Assembly (NCBI GenBank): GCA_033063855.1
Contig: CP093831.1
Coordinates: 2,852,001 to 2,916,000 of the forward strand
Reading direction: 5' to 3'
DNA from: Smittia aterrima
Lineage: Eukaryota; Arthropoda; Insecta; Diptera; Chironomidae
DNA length: 64,000 bases
Both the position numbers and the translations under genes were made by a program. Of the stretch, positions 45,301 through 58,200 are shown piece after piece. A model generated the notes under the pieces. It had not been told where the DNA came from. It saw only the letters and a program-made list of their open reading frames with translations, and did no database searches. Every line of letters begins with the position of its first letter. The stretch's first letter is position 1.

Positions 45301-48002
45301 TTGGTGGCGGGGGAATCTCGATCATCAAGTTTGGCGGATGTGCCAACATTTGTTCGGCTAAGCGAACAGCTAAGATACAAGCATCGCGACCATGTCCATG
45401 AGCGTGGAGACCCTCTGCTCGAGCGAATAAAATGTCCCAGGCATCTTCTGTTGGTTTCAGATTCGAAAACATTTGAATCTTTGCGGTTGGATCATGAGTC
45501 GCGGGAGGATTCTGGAAAACGTGAGGTTTTTGAAAGAAATCGTTGGATGAACGTGCGCCCTCTTCCTTCAATTGATCAATCACTTCAACAGGATTATCAG
45601 AATCTTTCTTAATAACATTATTTGCCAGTGCTGCAACATCGCTGGGAATGTATGAACCAAAGTCATCATTCGCTTGAGAATCAGAACTTGTCGAATCGTC
45701 TTTCGATGAACGTCTTGATCCTTCCTTTTGAGCTGTTGCCAAGGTTGACGATTCAGCTTGTTCGCTGTCTTCATAATTGAATTCATTAGTTGGCAAAATT
45801 GAAGTTTGCAACGGTTGCTTTTGAGACACGACCGAGGATGTTGATGATGAAATTGAATTTGACGATGATGGCGACACTAAAGTGTTCGGGTTTAATTGAA
45901 CTTCTGATTTTGTAGAAAGTTTGTCATCCTTTCTCTCAGCATCATTAGCACTTTGAAGTACCATTGAATCTTCACTCAACAAACTGTTCTCCAACGTTTC
46001 ATTCTGTGATTTCCTTGAAGTCGACGCTTTCATGTTTTGTGGGTCATCAATTTCATCTTCATTTTCGCAGAAACCTTCACTCGAAACACTAGAACGATTT
46101 CCTCCAAAATCATCATTTCTCTTCGAATCGCCAGTTGGCAAAATATCAGGATTGATGTTGTTAACGCTATCACTGCTACTTTGACTACTAGAGCCATAGC
46201 TTCTATGACGATTCGCCTTTTGAGCTGCAGCTGATGTACTTGGCTGCGGGTTTATGTGGCTATGATGAGCTTGCGAGTGAAACTGCTTGACATTGTTTGT
46301 TAAAATTGCTTGGCTTGAGTTCACTGTATTTCCAGTGCATGCACTTTCACCTTTTGTTTCCGACTTGAAACAAGTAAATGGACAATGATACATCGGATTC
46401 GTATCTTGTGTGTGTGTTATCCCTGGAATTGGATAATCTTCCCAATCGAGATAACAAGCTTCAATAGCTGGTTTGAATCCCGTGAACAGTTCGGTGTCAT
46501 TTCGCATGTTTTGCTGCTGTCGACTGTTGTGAGAAGACGAAGCAACAGTGCATTTTGTTACTCTATCGAGAATCTTTAAGTGCCATGATGTGAATTGAGC
46601 GTGAAGCAAATCTCTTTCGTCTGGAGCAAGTCCTGGATTCAAAGAAGCAAGTCTCCATAATACGACAATCTCGTCGCACAATGAAGCGCAAGCATGCTGC
46701 ATTGAATTTGAGTTGTTATGAGCATTGTTGTGTTTTCCTCCACTGTGACTTCCATATCCTATCAAGAGTGTTAGTTTGATATTAAACCACCAAACTAGAA
46801 TCTGATCAACAGACATGCACTCTTCTGTTATAATTTCGAGAAGCCTTATCGCATTTCTATCGCAACGACGATACATTTCTCTTACGATCGAAAGTAAATT
46901 CCACATTCCTTCTGGTTCTCTCCCACGCAATGGTCTTAACAGTGAACTCCATTCAGCCGCCGCTGGCGGAGCAGAGTTTGTTAAGTAATTCACATCACTA
47001 AAGACCATCGGAGTTGGCATACAAAATTTAATAAGAATTTTGGCAATGTTGTCATGAAGTGTCTTTTCATCCAAATACCAGTTTGTAAGATCATTAACAG
47101 AAGCTCCTGCTGTTGGATCAGGAGCTCCACAAACCGTATTGATAGTTGTCGGTTGAGAGCTGAGTAATTCATCGAGAAGACGTTGCGCTGTTGGTAAAAT
47201 TTGCTGTGGCAATTCACTTATCAAATATTGTGCAAACTTCTGTAGCTGATCTCGTTGAAGTCTTGTAAGTGACTCCGAAACAGGAGCTCTCAAACTCACT
47301 TTTGTTGGCTAAAATCATCATTTTGTTAAAATATTTTAATTTAAAAAATTCAATTTAACTTACGCAATGAATTCTGAAGAGACAAACAGCAACGACATGC
47401 GAGCACCAGTAAGCTGATGAACTGCAAGTGCATATGCATGAAGAGATCCGTCTACGATCAAACGTTACTGCAACGTTATATTGATTCCTAGGTTGTTGAA
47501 TGTTCACAGTTGCTGACAGATGAAATCCAATCTGCAGGGGGTCTTTTACACACTTTGTTTTGAAGAGTAATTCTCCGCGATGAAACTCGTCTGCGGAGCT
47601 GTTCGCAAGACACGAGTACAATCGAATGTCTTCTTCATTGTCAGGGAAACTCCAAAACGCTATTCGGAGCTGCAATTGCTCGGGAACGGGTGGGAAAACG
47701 TGTTCGACAAGCTCAAATGGGATGAAGGAAGCAACACAACGAGCTGCCAACTCGGTAAGAGAAATCGGGTCTTCTGTTGGCTTCTTCTGTACATTGCTGC
47801 CAAATGAAGCATTTGTATTCGGGTTAGGCTTCTTCCAACCGCGCCAATTGTTGCAAAGAGACTCCTGCTCTGAACTCCATGAACACAGGGAACCTTCTGA
47901 AAATCTATCCGAATCTTCAAAACTCAATCGATCATTTTCTTGTTCGTTATTCCAAACGCCACCATTCTGGTTGATTTGATTCGGTGGCTGATCGTTGTTC
48001 AT
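42382..48002 (-). CDS. ZSWIM8: ZSWIM8 / Dora, Cullin-3 E3 substrate receptor
   Basis: Four exons (48002-47364, 47308-42717, 42662-42513, 42448-42382) give 1815 aa (human 1837). The N-terminal region contains the BC-box-like helix ISLTELAARCVASFIPFELV. The SWIM zinc motif CICTCSSSAYWCSH lies at about residues 189-202 (C-x-C...C-x-H). After it come helical repeats (LTRLQRDQLQKFAQYLI; WNLLSIVREMYRRCDRNA), a Ser-rich linker, a second helical block (GRDACILAVRLAEQML), a Pro/Gln-rich segment and the conserved C-terminus (YIQCIHTKLYHLTTSDYEEF; CKKELWTQINAAM). Known role: adaptor of a Cul3 ubiquitin ligase that destroys Argonaute bound to trigger RNAs, driving target-directed microRNA degradation; the Drosophila orthologue is Dora. 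A minus-strand donor near 48.11 kb suggests a noncoding exon or intron upstream. Confidence 0.95.
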
Positions 48003-51000
48003 CACTATAGTCAATCGAAATTAAAGAGACGATAGAAAAAATATTTTTGTCAATCAAGAGACAAAGGACATGAAGGAGATTTTTTTTTTCTTCATCAATG
48101 AAAATTACCTAAATCCTATCGGAGGCTACTATTTTTGAGCTTAATCCTCAAATAAGTAACTGCTGGAAGCCTTGTTGGCATTAGCTCAACGAAAACAACT
48201 TCATTTTGTTGATTTTAGTGATAAATTTTGAAAAATTCACAAACTTGAAAATTTGTCCTCAATTAAAAAATCTCGCTAATTCTACGCAACTTCGGAAGAT
48301 TTTCAGCGGCACCTGGTAAAGTGCACTACTTAATTCACTTTCTACACACTATTTCACTATTACAGCTCGTCCAAATAAATATGAAAGAATTCGTCGGAAA
48401 GAAAAGATTTGTGAATATTAGTTTGACGTCCCTGGATCGAAAATAATTTGTTGTTTTCGAAAATGCCACTAGATGACATTTGTTGAGTTTGCAATTCATT
48501 GAAAACGCTCATAAATTTGCAAAAGAACTCTGATCGGATTCAACATCTCGGTGGCATAGACTTTCCACAATTTTTTTTACAGAAATCAGCGAAATTCTTC
48601 GAAGAAAATAAATTTCTTAGAAAATATTTTTTTAAAATATGTCCTGTCCAGATGGAGGTCCTTAAGAAATTCCAAAAATCCTTCATATCTACCTTTAGAA
48701 ATTTATCAATGACTTCTTCCTCTTTAGATTATTCCTCTAATCGATTTATTTACGAGAAGAGATCCTTGACATTATCTACACGTCGACCACTGCAATAAAG
48801 CACTGAATGAAAATTAAATAAATATTTTCAATGCAAATATTGAATGTTTAATCAAATCATGTTTGGTTAATCAACGAATAATCATTTTCAGCCCACTCAC
48901 TCACTCTCTCTCTCTCTTTTCATGTCGGGTTCGCATCGATGCAAAAATTATGATTTTGTTTAACTGGCTTTGGCCTAAATATTTATGCTCGAACCCGCTT
49001 AAAAAGATTCCTCGCGACCTCATCAGTGAGTGTCACAAATAGCAAATGAGGATTTTATTGTGCGTTTAATAAATTGTTATTTGTTTTCCTGTCAAATGAA
49101 ATCGTGAATTCAGAGCTTTATTGCTACGTACATGACATGAGCTCCACTGCATTTGAAAGAGATACTGAAGAGGACGAAGAGTTTAATTCTAATCCACAGT
49201 TCGTGGAATGGGAAAATCTGAATTTAATTGTTTGTTTACGAAGTTTATACTTTTTCTGATTCGTAGCGAGAAATATTATCATCTTCCACCATCCCTCACC
49301 CAAACTATTTTGTTATGCAATCTAAATGTTTCGAAATAGAATTATTTAAACTAATAGCTTTGTTTTGTCGCAAGAGGAGAGAGAGAAGCGATTCAAGAAT
49401 GATTTCTATGATTTCTTTGGAGACATTCGTTAGGTTTGTCTTAAAATAAATTAAACTTTAAGCAATTCAAAGCAGACAAATTCTCAGACCCCCTGCTCTA
49501 GTTTCGAGCCTTTGATTAGTTCCCGCAGAAGCTTGTGGCACAAACTAAGAACTTCACAAAAATCGGTTTCAAAATTCCTGAAACATTCTCTTGAAATGAA
49601 AACTCTCTTCAGCATGTTTTGCCTGTTTCTAGTGGGCTACAAATAAATCACGGAATAATGCTTGTGTTTTGCATAAAGCAATTGCTACCGAGTTATGAAA
49701 AACAATGCTACCAGACTGAGTTGAATGGAACAGAGAAGGTTTTTGGGTTTGTTTACATGATCCAGTTCGAGCTGAATCTGAAGTTGCGACCGGATCCATG
49801 TTAAATCAAATTGTTTCTTCTTCACGAATTTATTGCGTAACAACCAAAATAATCCGACAACTTAAATTTGTTCTCGCAATGAGAACTTTTTATTTTTTCA
49901 TGAAGCTAATTAAATCGGTCGTTTATCTGGAGCAGAGTTAAATGAATTTTCCTTCGTCGATTAAGAACAACATGATGACGAATTTAATGTCATTTCATAC
50001 CGTGCGGTGTTTGCCTCATCTTATGCGCCTTTAGGCAAGCGCACACACATAAAATCGAGCAAATAGAATCAGTGGAAATTTAATTAATCCCACCCGCCTC
50101 TGACACTTTCTCTTTCCCTTTCACTCTTAGAATCGATATCGAAACTATAATCTTTAACACTTTATATCTGACAACCTTACTTCCCATTTACACACAGCAC
50201 TTTTATTATAATTAAATTATCTGTCTCCTTCTCGTTCCCTCTCGCCTTACATTGCAGCCCTGCTTATCATCATCAACATCATCATTGTTATTTCATTAGA
50301 AGATTCCTGTGACGATCATCTAATTCTTTTCCGTCTCTTCTCCCTTCTTCGAACGGCCAACAAACGCGCCTGATGGCATCATTTTTAATCCATGCTGAAA
50401 ATTAAAAGTTCTGTCATCAGTTTCGTTCAAACATTGGAAGAGCTTACAAAAGACAAAGCGAAGAACGGACAAACGAGGAAAACATCGCAAATTGCTTGAT
50501 AGTTCCTCGACTAATTTCGAACATTTAAGATGCTGAGCCAACTTTTACAGCATCGTAAAAATATTTTTTACGTTCATGGAGAGATTTAATTAGAAAATGT
50601 AACTTTAATGTGAGAGATCGACGTTGTTCGAAAAGCTCTGAGAGAGTGAGAGCTTAAAACTTCTAAATAGAATCGTCTACAAGAAATTTTTCCTGTGCCT
50701 AATGAAGGAGAACGACAACTTGAGAGATAAATTAATAAATCCATTTTCTTAATCGATCGATTGCATGCGAGAAGACACTTGAGGGCGAAAGTTTCTTGCC
50801 ATGTGTGTAGATGTTTGTATGTTTTTCATCACCTCATGGCTTATAATTTCCAACTCAAATACTATTAGTATGAAAGTCGCTAGGATATTCATAAATAAAG
50901 TCACAAGTAAGCGGATAAGTGTTGCGACAAGGAACATCGTTAGATGCTTTGCTCACAATCTTCTTGAACTGTAGAGAAAGCCAGTTTTTCGTTCGTGCGC

Positions 51001-54000
51001 AATTTTCCGATGTTTAAGATGTAATTAACAGAAGAACTTTCTAATATTCCGCAAACTAAGACGAGAGAAAAGAAAGAAAGGAAGAAAAACTTTTCCTGCT
51101 TCGAATGAAAAATGTCTTGTAGTTTTTCCTTCCCTCGTCCAATATCTTTCTTCTTCTGGAAGAGATTTCCGTCTTTTAATCCTGCGGAAGATATTTAATC
51201 ATGATGCAGGGGTGGATGATTATCTGAGTAGCTTTTCATTAGTGATAACAACGTTTTTCACTTAATAAACTTTTCCCCGAAAAAAAAAATATATTTACGC
51301 TTCCTGTCGATATCGATCGGGAATTGATGAGCAAGCATTGGCGGGCGAACGTCGAAAATCGATTTAGCAATTATTTTATTTGATTTCTGATTTCATAAAA
51401 ATAGTGATAATTAACTAGATAAAATGTATAAATGGTCCTCAAATTTTCGCTTCCTCAGCTGAGCGAAAATGTAATTTATAAAATTTTCCTCCGGTTCCGC
51501 ATGAAACATTTTATTCGTGTTTTGGGAAATTGCCCTGTGCGATGAATTTTTTAACCAACGCGTGTTTGCCTCAAACGTGAAAAGTGCCCTCGTAACATGA
51601 TTGATTCGGCTAACATGTTTCGCGATAATTACAGCAGTGACAAGGAAATGTTGTGGAATTAACAATGTTTGGGGATTGTCGAGTGGATATGCATAATCTC
51701 TGTTTATTGATCGGTCAACTTCCTCGTCTTCTTCTTACCTTAACGAACCGCAAAGATTTTACGATTCGAATGCGAAACATGTTTGGATATGGCGGCCGAT
51801 AAAATATTAAAGATGGACCTCGGTTTTTATTAACACTTTGTTGCGTTTAATGTAAAACCTCGTAAAGCGAACACTTTCTCTCCATTAAATGAAAATATCT
51901 TACGGCTCTCGCGACGAGACTAAGATAAATTTTGAACATGATGTTACGGGTTAATCGTATCCGTTCCCTTTTCTCCTCCATTTTCTCAACGGCCTCTCTT
52001 TCTTTTTTTGTTTATTATTTTTCGTTGCCGTGGCTATTCGTTTGGTCTCCACTTATCATTTCATTCTTTAACGTTTCGAAAAAAAAGGTTGTTCCGCGTT
52101 TTTGTGACCAATCCAAATCAACACGTTGCGCTCCGATGGTTTTCCAATTTTCAAGCGATGAAGTCAACAGAGACTGACGAATGATGTAAATAAAATTTGA
52201 AATCAAATTATGTCAATTAGCAACAGATAATTTTATTGCAATTTAATCCATCGCTCGTCAATTTATGAGAATCTGATTGGGGACAAGCGAATGATTTAAC
52301 ATAATTACTCGCATTCGTCCTTCGAGATTCTTTTCCCTAAAGGTAACTTCGTGATGATTATTATTAAATTCACTTGCAGTAAAAGCTTCTGAAAGGATAA
52401 CTTTTATTTAAGTATGACGCTAAATATCATCGAAGCAACGCTTAATATTTGGCCACTTCACGGAAGATATGAAAGGAGACGAGGAGGTTGAAGTAATAAA
52501 TTTCCGAAAGTAAATAAAGATAAAAATTTGATAGTCCATTTACCTGATGCCTTTGAAGAGCATTAATGCGCCAACTTTAAGAGCTCGTTCACTTCAGGAT
52601 AATGAAGGTGCTTCAACTCCTTTCCATCAGCGGCATGCCGAGAAAAGTGCATTCTTTGAGTTCTTGTCACGTCGTTTGAAAAATTTCTCGACGATCTTAC
52701 GGAAAAGTTATGAATCAGCAGGTTAAGAAAGTCTCGTCTCGATGAAGCCAAACTAATTTTCTTTTCGTCTAGGAAAACGTTTTTTAAACGTTGGGAAATA
52801 AATTTAAGATTCGCAACACCTTTAAATACTTGGAAGTGATTAAATTAATTCTGAAACAAAAAATTCTTTCATGAAATTCAAAAGAAAGCGAAGGAAATAA
52901 AGCAAAATAGCGAGCTGACTTTTTTTTCCTCAGCATTGTTCCTCTTCAGCGACGTGTGCATCATCATATCTGCGCAACGAGCAAGCGAATCAGATTCGCA
53001 TACGTATATTTAATTTTCACGACACGGAGGAGCACATAATAAAGAGAAGCAAGCTCTCGCTGCTAGCGGATGAGAAGAGAAACATTTAAATGAAAATTCC
53101 AGCAATTAAAATGGGGCAGCGAAAAGCAGAGGAAGAGAAACTGTTAATTCAGATTTGCCTCGTAAGAAAAAAAAATAACTAAAGCTGCAAGGGTGGATGA
53201 AGAGATGAAGGGAAAGAGATGAGAAAATATTTATGTTGGCTCCAGCCAGCATCATCATTTCTCCACACACTGGCACACAAAGCAGCACCATGAATGAAAC
53301 ATTAAACTTTTAGTTAGAGAACAACAGAGCTGAGATTTTTGTTTATGAAAAAATTCTACAAAAAAAAAGCTTCTCTTCTGCTTTTATTGTCGGAGAATAA
53401 ATTTCTCAAATTTTTACTCAAAATTGTTATCTCGATGTTGGGCTGAGTGTTCCATTCGACGAAAGATACCGAAAAAAAAGCTTTTTCTGCCTGAAAATTT
53501 AATTGCAAGTTAATTATTCAGTTATCGTTTAATTTTTAATTGCATTTATTCACAGATTTAATTTCTTTTTCTCTCTTGCATGGTCGAGCTAGTAAATAAA
53601 TTGGGTTTCGTAAATGTCCTTCAAGGAGTGATCAGTGACACAGAGTTAACATTTGGGTCATGAAAGGTGTGAAGAGTGAGTTTTGTTGACACATTTCTGA
53701 TTCTCAGTTTAATACTTTGTATGATGAAAGCGAGGTTATTACATCGTCGTGTTCAGCTTCGTCTTCTTCTTGCGTTCTGCAAAATAGTTCAATATTTACT
53801 TACATTCAGATTGCCTTGGCTCCATCAAGTATGACGCTCTAGCTGTGCCGATAGAAGAAGAATATCTTCTCTCCCATGTTCATCGTGTACTTTCGTTTCT
53901 TGTCTCCATTATTGATGTTTATTCTTTGCTCCATCTATTCATCAACATCCCCGAGGAAATCAAAAAAAATATTTGCGTTGTCTGAAGAAATGCACAAAAA

Positions 54001-55181
54001 GGTTTTTCCGAGCAAGGAAAGAAATGTCATTTCCACCTTTTGATATCCATCAAAATTACTAATCAACTCAAATGCAAACAGTGAAAGAAAATTGGTTTGA
54101 GAAAATCAAGAGAGAAATTCACTCAATGAATTTTCCATGTTCTAAATTGTTTTCTAAACTCTATGATTTGAGGTTTTGAAATTTATCTACTTTCGACCCA
54201 AAAGTTTTCATTCGAAACAAAGTTTCCTGGAAGGCGAAAAGTTCCATCACGCGCCTCTTGCAAAAAGCTTTGATTTTCCCAAAATAAATTAAATTTTGAG
54301 TTAAAACTTCTATCCATCGACGATCGAGTGTTCTCATATAATTTGTAGAATTTCCCAAGAGAAAAAAAATTATTGAAGCAATATAAACTTGAAACATCCT
54401 CCTCCTTTCACCTCATCTCATCCCTCTAATAATTTCTGGTGTTTATCCAATCAGCAAACCAAACCCTCACTTTGTTGTTCTCGACTCTGGCTTCTCCTTA
54501 AACTTTTAAGTTGAAAAACGATTTTCAAATTTCAAAATGGATAAAAAAAAGTTTTGTTGCTCGGCATCAAATTTGAATTTTCAATTATGCGTTGTGAGTT
54601 AAACTTTTCATCCTGTTGGCCGGAGAAGAGAAAAAAAAATATGGGAAGCAGATAAGATTGGATTGGATTTATTGAAAATTCTCAAGATTCCGAAACACTT
54701 CTCGAGAAATGTCAGAAGAGCGGACAATTTACATAATCTTTGAATTCGATGTTAACTTTGTTTCAAATAATTTTATTCATGGAGCAAAGAAGAGGAGGAT
54801 GACAGTTTTCCGGCTTATGGACTGCTGAGAGGAGAAGAGACGAGAATTTGCATAACAACTGAATTATTGCCCGTTTTTCAGTCAGTTTGATTTTTTTTCT
54901 TCTATTGAAATGAAATATTATTGAAAATTTTCTTTCATTATAAAATAGAATTGTTGGGGATTATTGTTCTGATATTCATTTCCATTATCATTCGTTCATT
55001 CATGCCTTCAAGCACTTTTACCATTGTGCAAGGCGACAAAAACGATGATGGAAATTTCATTTTAAACTTTTTCCCTCTCGGCTTTCATGACACTCGAGAC
55101 ACAAAACGGTTCAATCATACAAAAAAGTGGCTGTCGAACAAAGCTGCTTCGAAATGTTTATGATGATGCTTCGGTAGTCAA
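48003..55181. other. Gene desert upstream of ZSWIM8
   Basis: No protein gene was supported in 7.2 kb. A 99-codon plus-strand frame at 48499-48798 lacks an ATG at its head and any motif. Repeated CAT/ATC trinucleotides occur at about 50.27-50.29 kb. A likely mix of ZSWIM8 5'UTR/intron and mir-184 primary transcript or control DNA. Confidence 0.5.
48904..48917. repeat. (CT)7 microsatellite
   Basis: A short perfect CT run in the ZSWIM8 upstream region, on the plus strand; GAGA-factor-type sites are possible on the other strand but unproven. Confidence 0.8.
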
Positions 55182-55252
55182 CTAGCCCTTTATCAGTTCT
55201 CCGTCCACTTAAGTTTATAATTAACAGTGCGGCGAAAGAATGATAAGGGTTC
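55182..55252 (-). ncRNA. mir-184: microRNA mir-184 precursor
   Basis: On the minus strand the 3' arm from 55207 downward begins TGGACGGAGAACTGATAA, identical to the first 18 nt of the deeply conserved miR-184-3p, including the whole seed. It continues AGGGC (to 55185), where the canonical miRNA has GGGC, i.e. one extra A. The 5' arm, 55248-55229, reads CCTTATCATTCTTTCGCCGC, close to fly miR-184-5p. The arms pair (CCCTT with AAGGG, ATCA with TGAT, TTCT with AGAA), with the extra A as a one-base bulge, and the loop is about 21 nt. Known role in insects: germline and early embryo patterning, and neural and ecdysis-related regulation. No host gene is visible; ZSWIM8 lies 7.2 kb downstream on the same strand. 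Confidence 0.93.
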
Positions 55253-58200
55253 GAAAACACCAAATATATTTTTCAACTTCGAATGAGCTCACTTAATGTT
55301 CTTGAACTCTAAAATTGTATTTTTTTTTTCTTCTTTAGTTCGTGATCTGGAATTTGTAATCGTTTGTTACCGATAAGAATGTTTTCATGGCCACATGACT
55401 TGATAGTTGAGTGTGGTTGAGTATCCAATAAACTGTGGCGATAAGCGACGACTTACTTAGCAGGAAATTTCACTTATAAATGAATCACAAACATTCAATG
55501 AAAATCAATTGAAAAGAAAATTTTTCGCGTCAAAAGTCTTTCACAGTTGACTCCACACGACTGATAAGCCTGATAAGGGAAATGTGACTGAGTGCGGTCT
55601 TCGTATGTTTGTAGAAGATAACAACGAACTGGAATCACAAAATTCCAACACACACAGATTTTTCTTTTGATAAATTTTCTCTCTTCTCCGCTCTCGTCTC
55701 GAGGAATTTAGAAGTTTATCTTTCAATATCCACATCTGCCTACCAGATTTTTCGTCTCATACTGTCCAAAATCTCCTTTCATCTGAAAATTTGAAAGAAA
55801 GAAGCATTTAAAGCAAACGATAAATGCGAAAACAGTGTTATCGTCTCTCTCACTCTAACTCACTTTCCCTTAGCTTGCCTTTTCCGGGCCGAAGAACCAC
55901 GGGACAAGTTAGAAAACTTCTAAAGTCGAAACCAACTGAGAGAAGAAATGATTTCATTGAACAACACGTGCTTGGGTTTCCATCAAACTCTGAGAGTATG
56001 AGTCGAGAGACTTTTCATTCAATGTCGTCCTCATTTCTAATTTTTGGTAACATGAAAGACTAAGCATCGGCAAACAAAGGGAAGTGACCGATGATTTTGT
56101 GTCGGTTGTTAGTTCAAACAGATATGAAGTTTAACGATTTGTCCGGGTCCCTCATCGTTTGACGAAACACACGACAATGTATATTTTCGAAAATTGTTCA
56201 TAGCAAGCAATTTCTCGTAGTCACATCTGATCCCCAACATGCAGTTGTAATATTTCGGATTATTTTTCATTGCATTCCACTCCCAACCATTTAGAATTTT
56301 GTTTGCTTGCAGTCGTCCGTTCGTAGAGCGCGACTCATGGAAAAAAAATTGATTGAAATATTTTTTAATATTAAACAGAAGAAATCGGAGTACTTTGTGT
56401 GTGTGTGTGTGTAAAGTAGAACGGGGGACGAGGGGGAATTTATGATGAATTGGTTCGGCCTGAAAAAGTGTCATGAGTACACACAAAAGCAATTAAAGTG
56501 CCTTCTTCCACTCTCATTCTAGAGCACACACATCAACATCATTTATTTATCTTCTGAGTTTAATCTCCCACGCACTCTTCGATGATCCTTTTTCGCCTTG
56601 TTGTGGATTTTAGAAGCAAACACAAATACTTTTTTAAACAATTTTAAACGCTGATGCAGTTGTTCGCTAACAAAAATCAATAAGCAATAAATATTTTCGA
56701 TGTTTTGCTGATAAAAAAGAATTTTGTGTTCTTTCCTCATGCGTTACCGCAAAAAAAAAACCGAAGCGCAGAGTATTTCCGATCTGTCTCTCTCTCCCCG
56801 GCCTTATCGGCTATGAGGTGCTTAACATCGTAAGGCTTTATCTCGTTCTGACAATTTCTCATGTTTATTTTTATCAAGACGCTTGCGTTCATGAAATTCA
56901 AATTGCCTGAGTCTCCGAGAGTGCCTTCTTCAAGTCCAAGTTTCATATGGGAATTCAACGGAATAAGAAGAAGAAGAAAAAAACTATTCAGACTTGAAGT
57001 TTTGAATTACAATTGTAAATTTCATCAATAACAGACGACCCTGTTGCCCTTGTGCTTTACTTCTATTTATTTGTTTAAATTTAAATTCGATGCATAGATT
57101 ATTTATGCTGATTACGTTTTGAAAATAACTTTTAAAGCATAAAGTTCTTTCTGTCACCGTTAAAAGTTCCTGTCTGTCTCCAATCTTGTTCTTTTCGCTT
57201 AGCTTTCACGGAAACTCATTAAAATTTTAATCATATTAACGCTCATTCATGTTACTGTCACTCTGTCTTATGCATTAAACAACATCACACATGTAAGAGC
57301 TCTGCTATCATCTTTGCGTGATGACGAAAACGATTTCCACATGAATCAGAGTTTAAAGAAGAAAAGTATCAACGATGATTCAAGATTCTTCTTGTTCCTC
57401 TCGAGCATCGAGACCAGAGAAAATGACACTGCTTTACAACACAACGACACAATTCTTAACTATTATTACTTCCAAATGACAAAACATGATGTGACTAACA
57501 GATTGCCTGCTTCACAAACATAAGAAAAAAAAAGTTCATTCCAAAAAAAGTTGCGAAACTTTTCTTTCTTTTTTTTTCGTTTCAACAAGTTTGAATTCTT
57601 CTTCGCGAGTTCATCCCCTCAACTCGTTGTTTTTATGCAAATCTACAGCTTTGATGACTCAATTCATCGCCGACGGCGCTGGCAATTCTGTCCGTATTTA
57701 ACGTTTTCATCGCGCGAAATTGCGTCGTGAACGAGTGTCGACATAGAATTATTAAGTAAGTCCGCAATAAAAACGAGAGATTCTATGAAATCATAATTTT
57801 CCGTACAATATGCTTTATGGCTAAATATTCTCCATAGCCTCAAGTTAAAGCTGCAAAAAAGGAGATGAGGAATGGTATTTAGAGAGGCGAAGGAAGAAGA
57901 ACGACAAGCGGGGCAACAAACATCTGGAAGAAAAAGCAATAAGAAAAGGAAACTAAACTCATCTTCCAATACATTGCTTCACCATATCCATCTCAGCAAT
58001 AACCTAACATGTGTGTGCAGAAAAGCAAAGGCTACACAAGCAGATATAATGGGAAGTGATGTTGGTTATTTACAATGTGTGTTGAGTGATAGAGGAGATT
58101 TCTGTTTAGTTTCCTTTCTTTCTTTAGAAAACAAGAAAGACCCTTTGAAACAAATAATAAATAAAAAAAAGAGTCTTCAAAGCAAATTTTGAGTTTTGCA

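Noticed and set aside
48499..48798. 99-codon plus-strand frame upstream of ZSWIM8
   Set aside because: No ATG at the head, composition typical of AT-rich noncoding DNA, no family resemblance.
53805..53880. Minus-strand ATG followed by a perfect GTAAGT donor
   Set aside because: It could be a first exon of a minus-strand transcript, but only a few codons are visible and no matching acceptor exon was found downstream.
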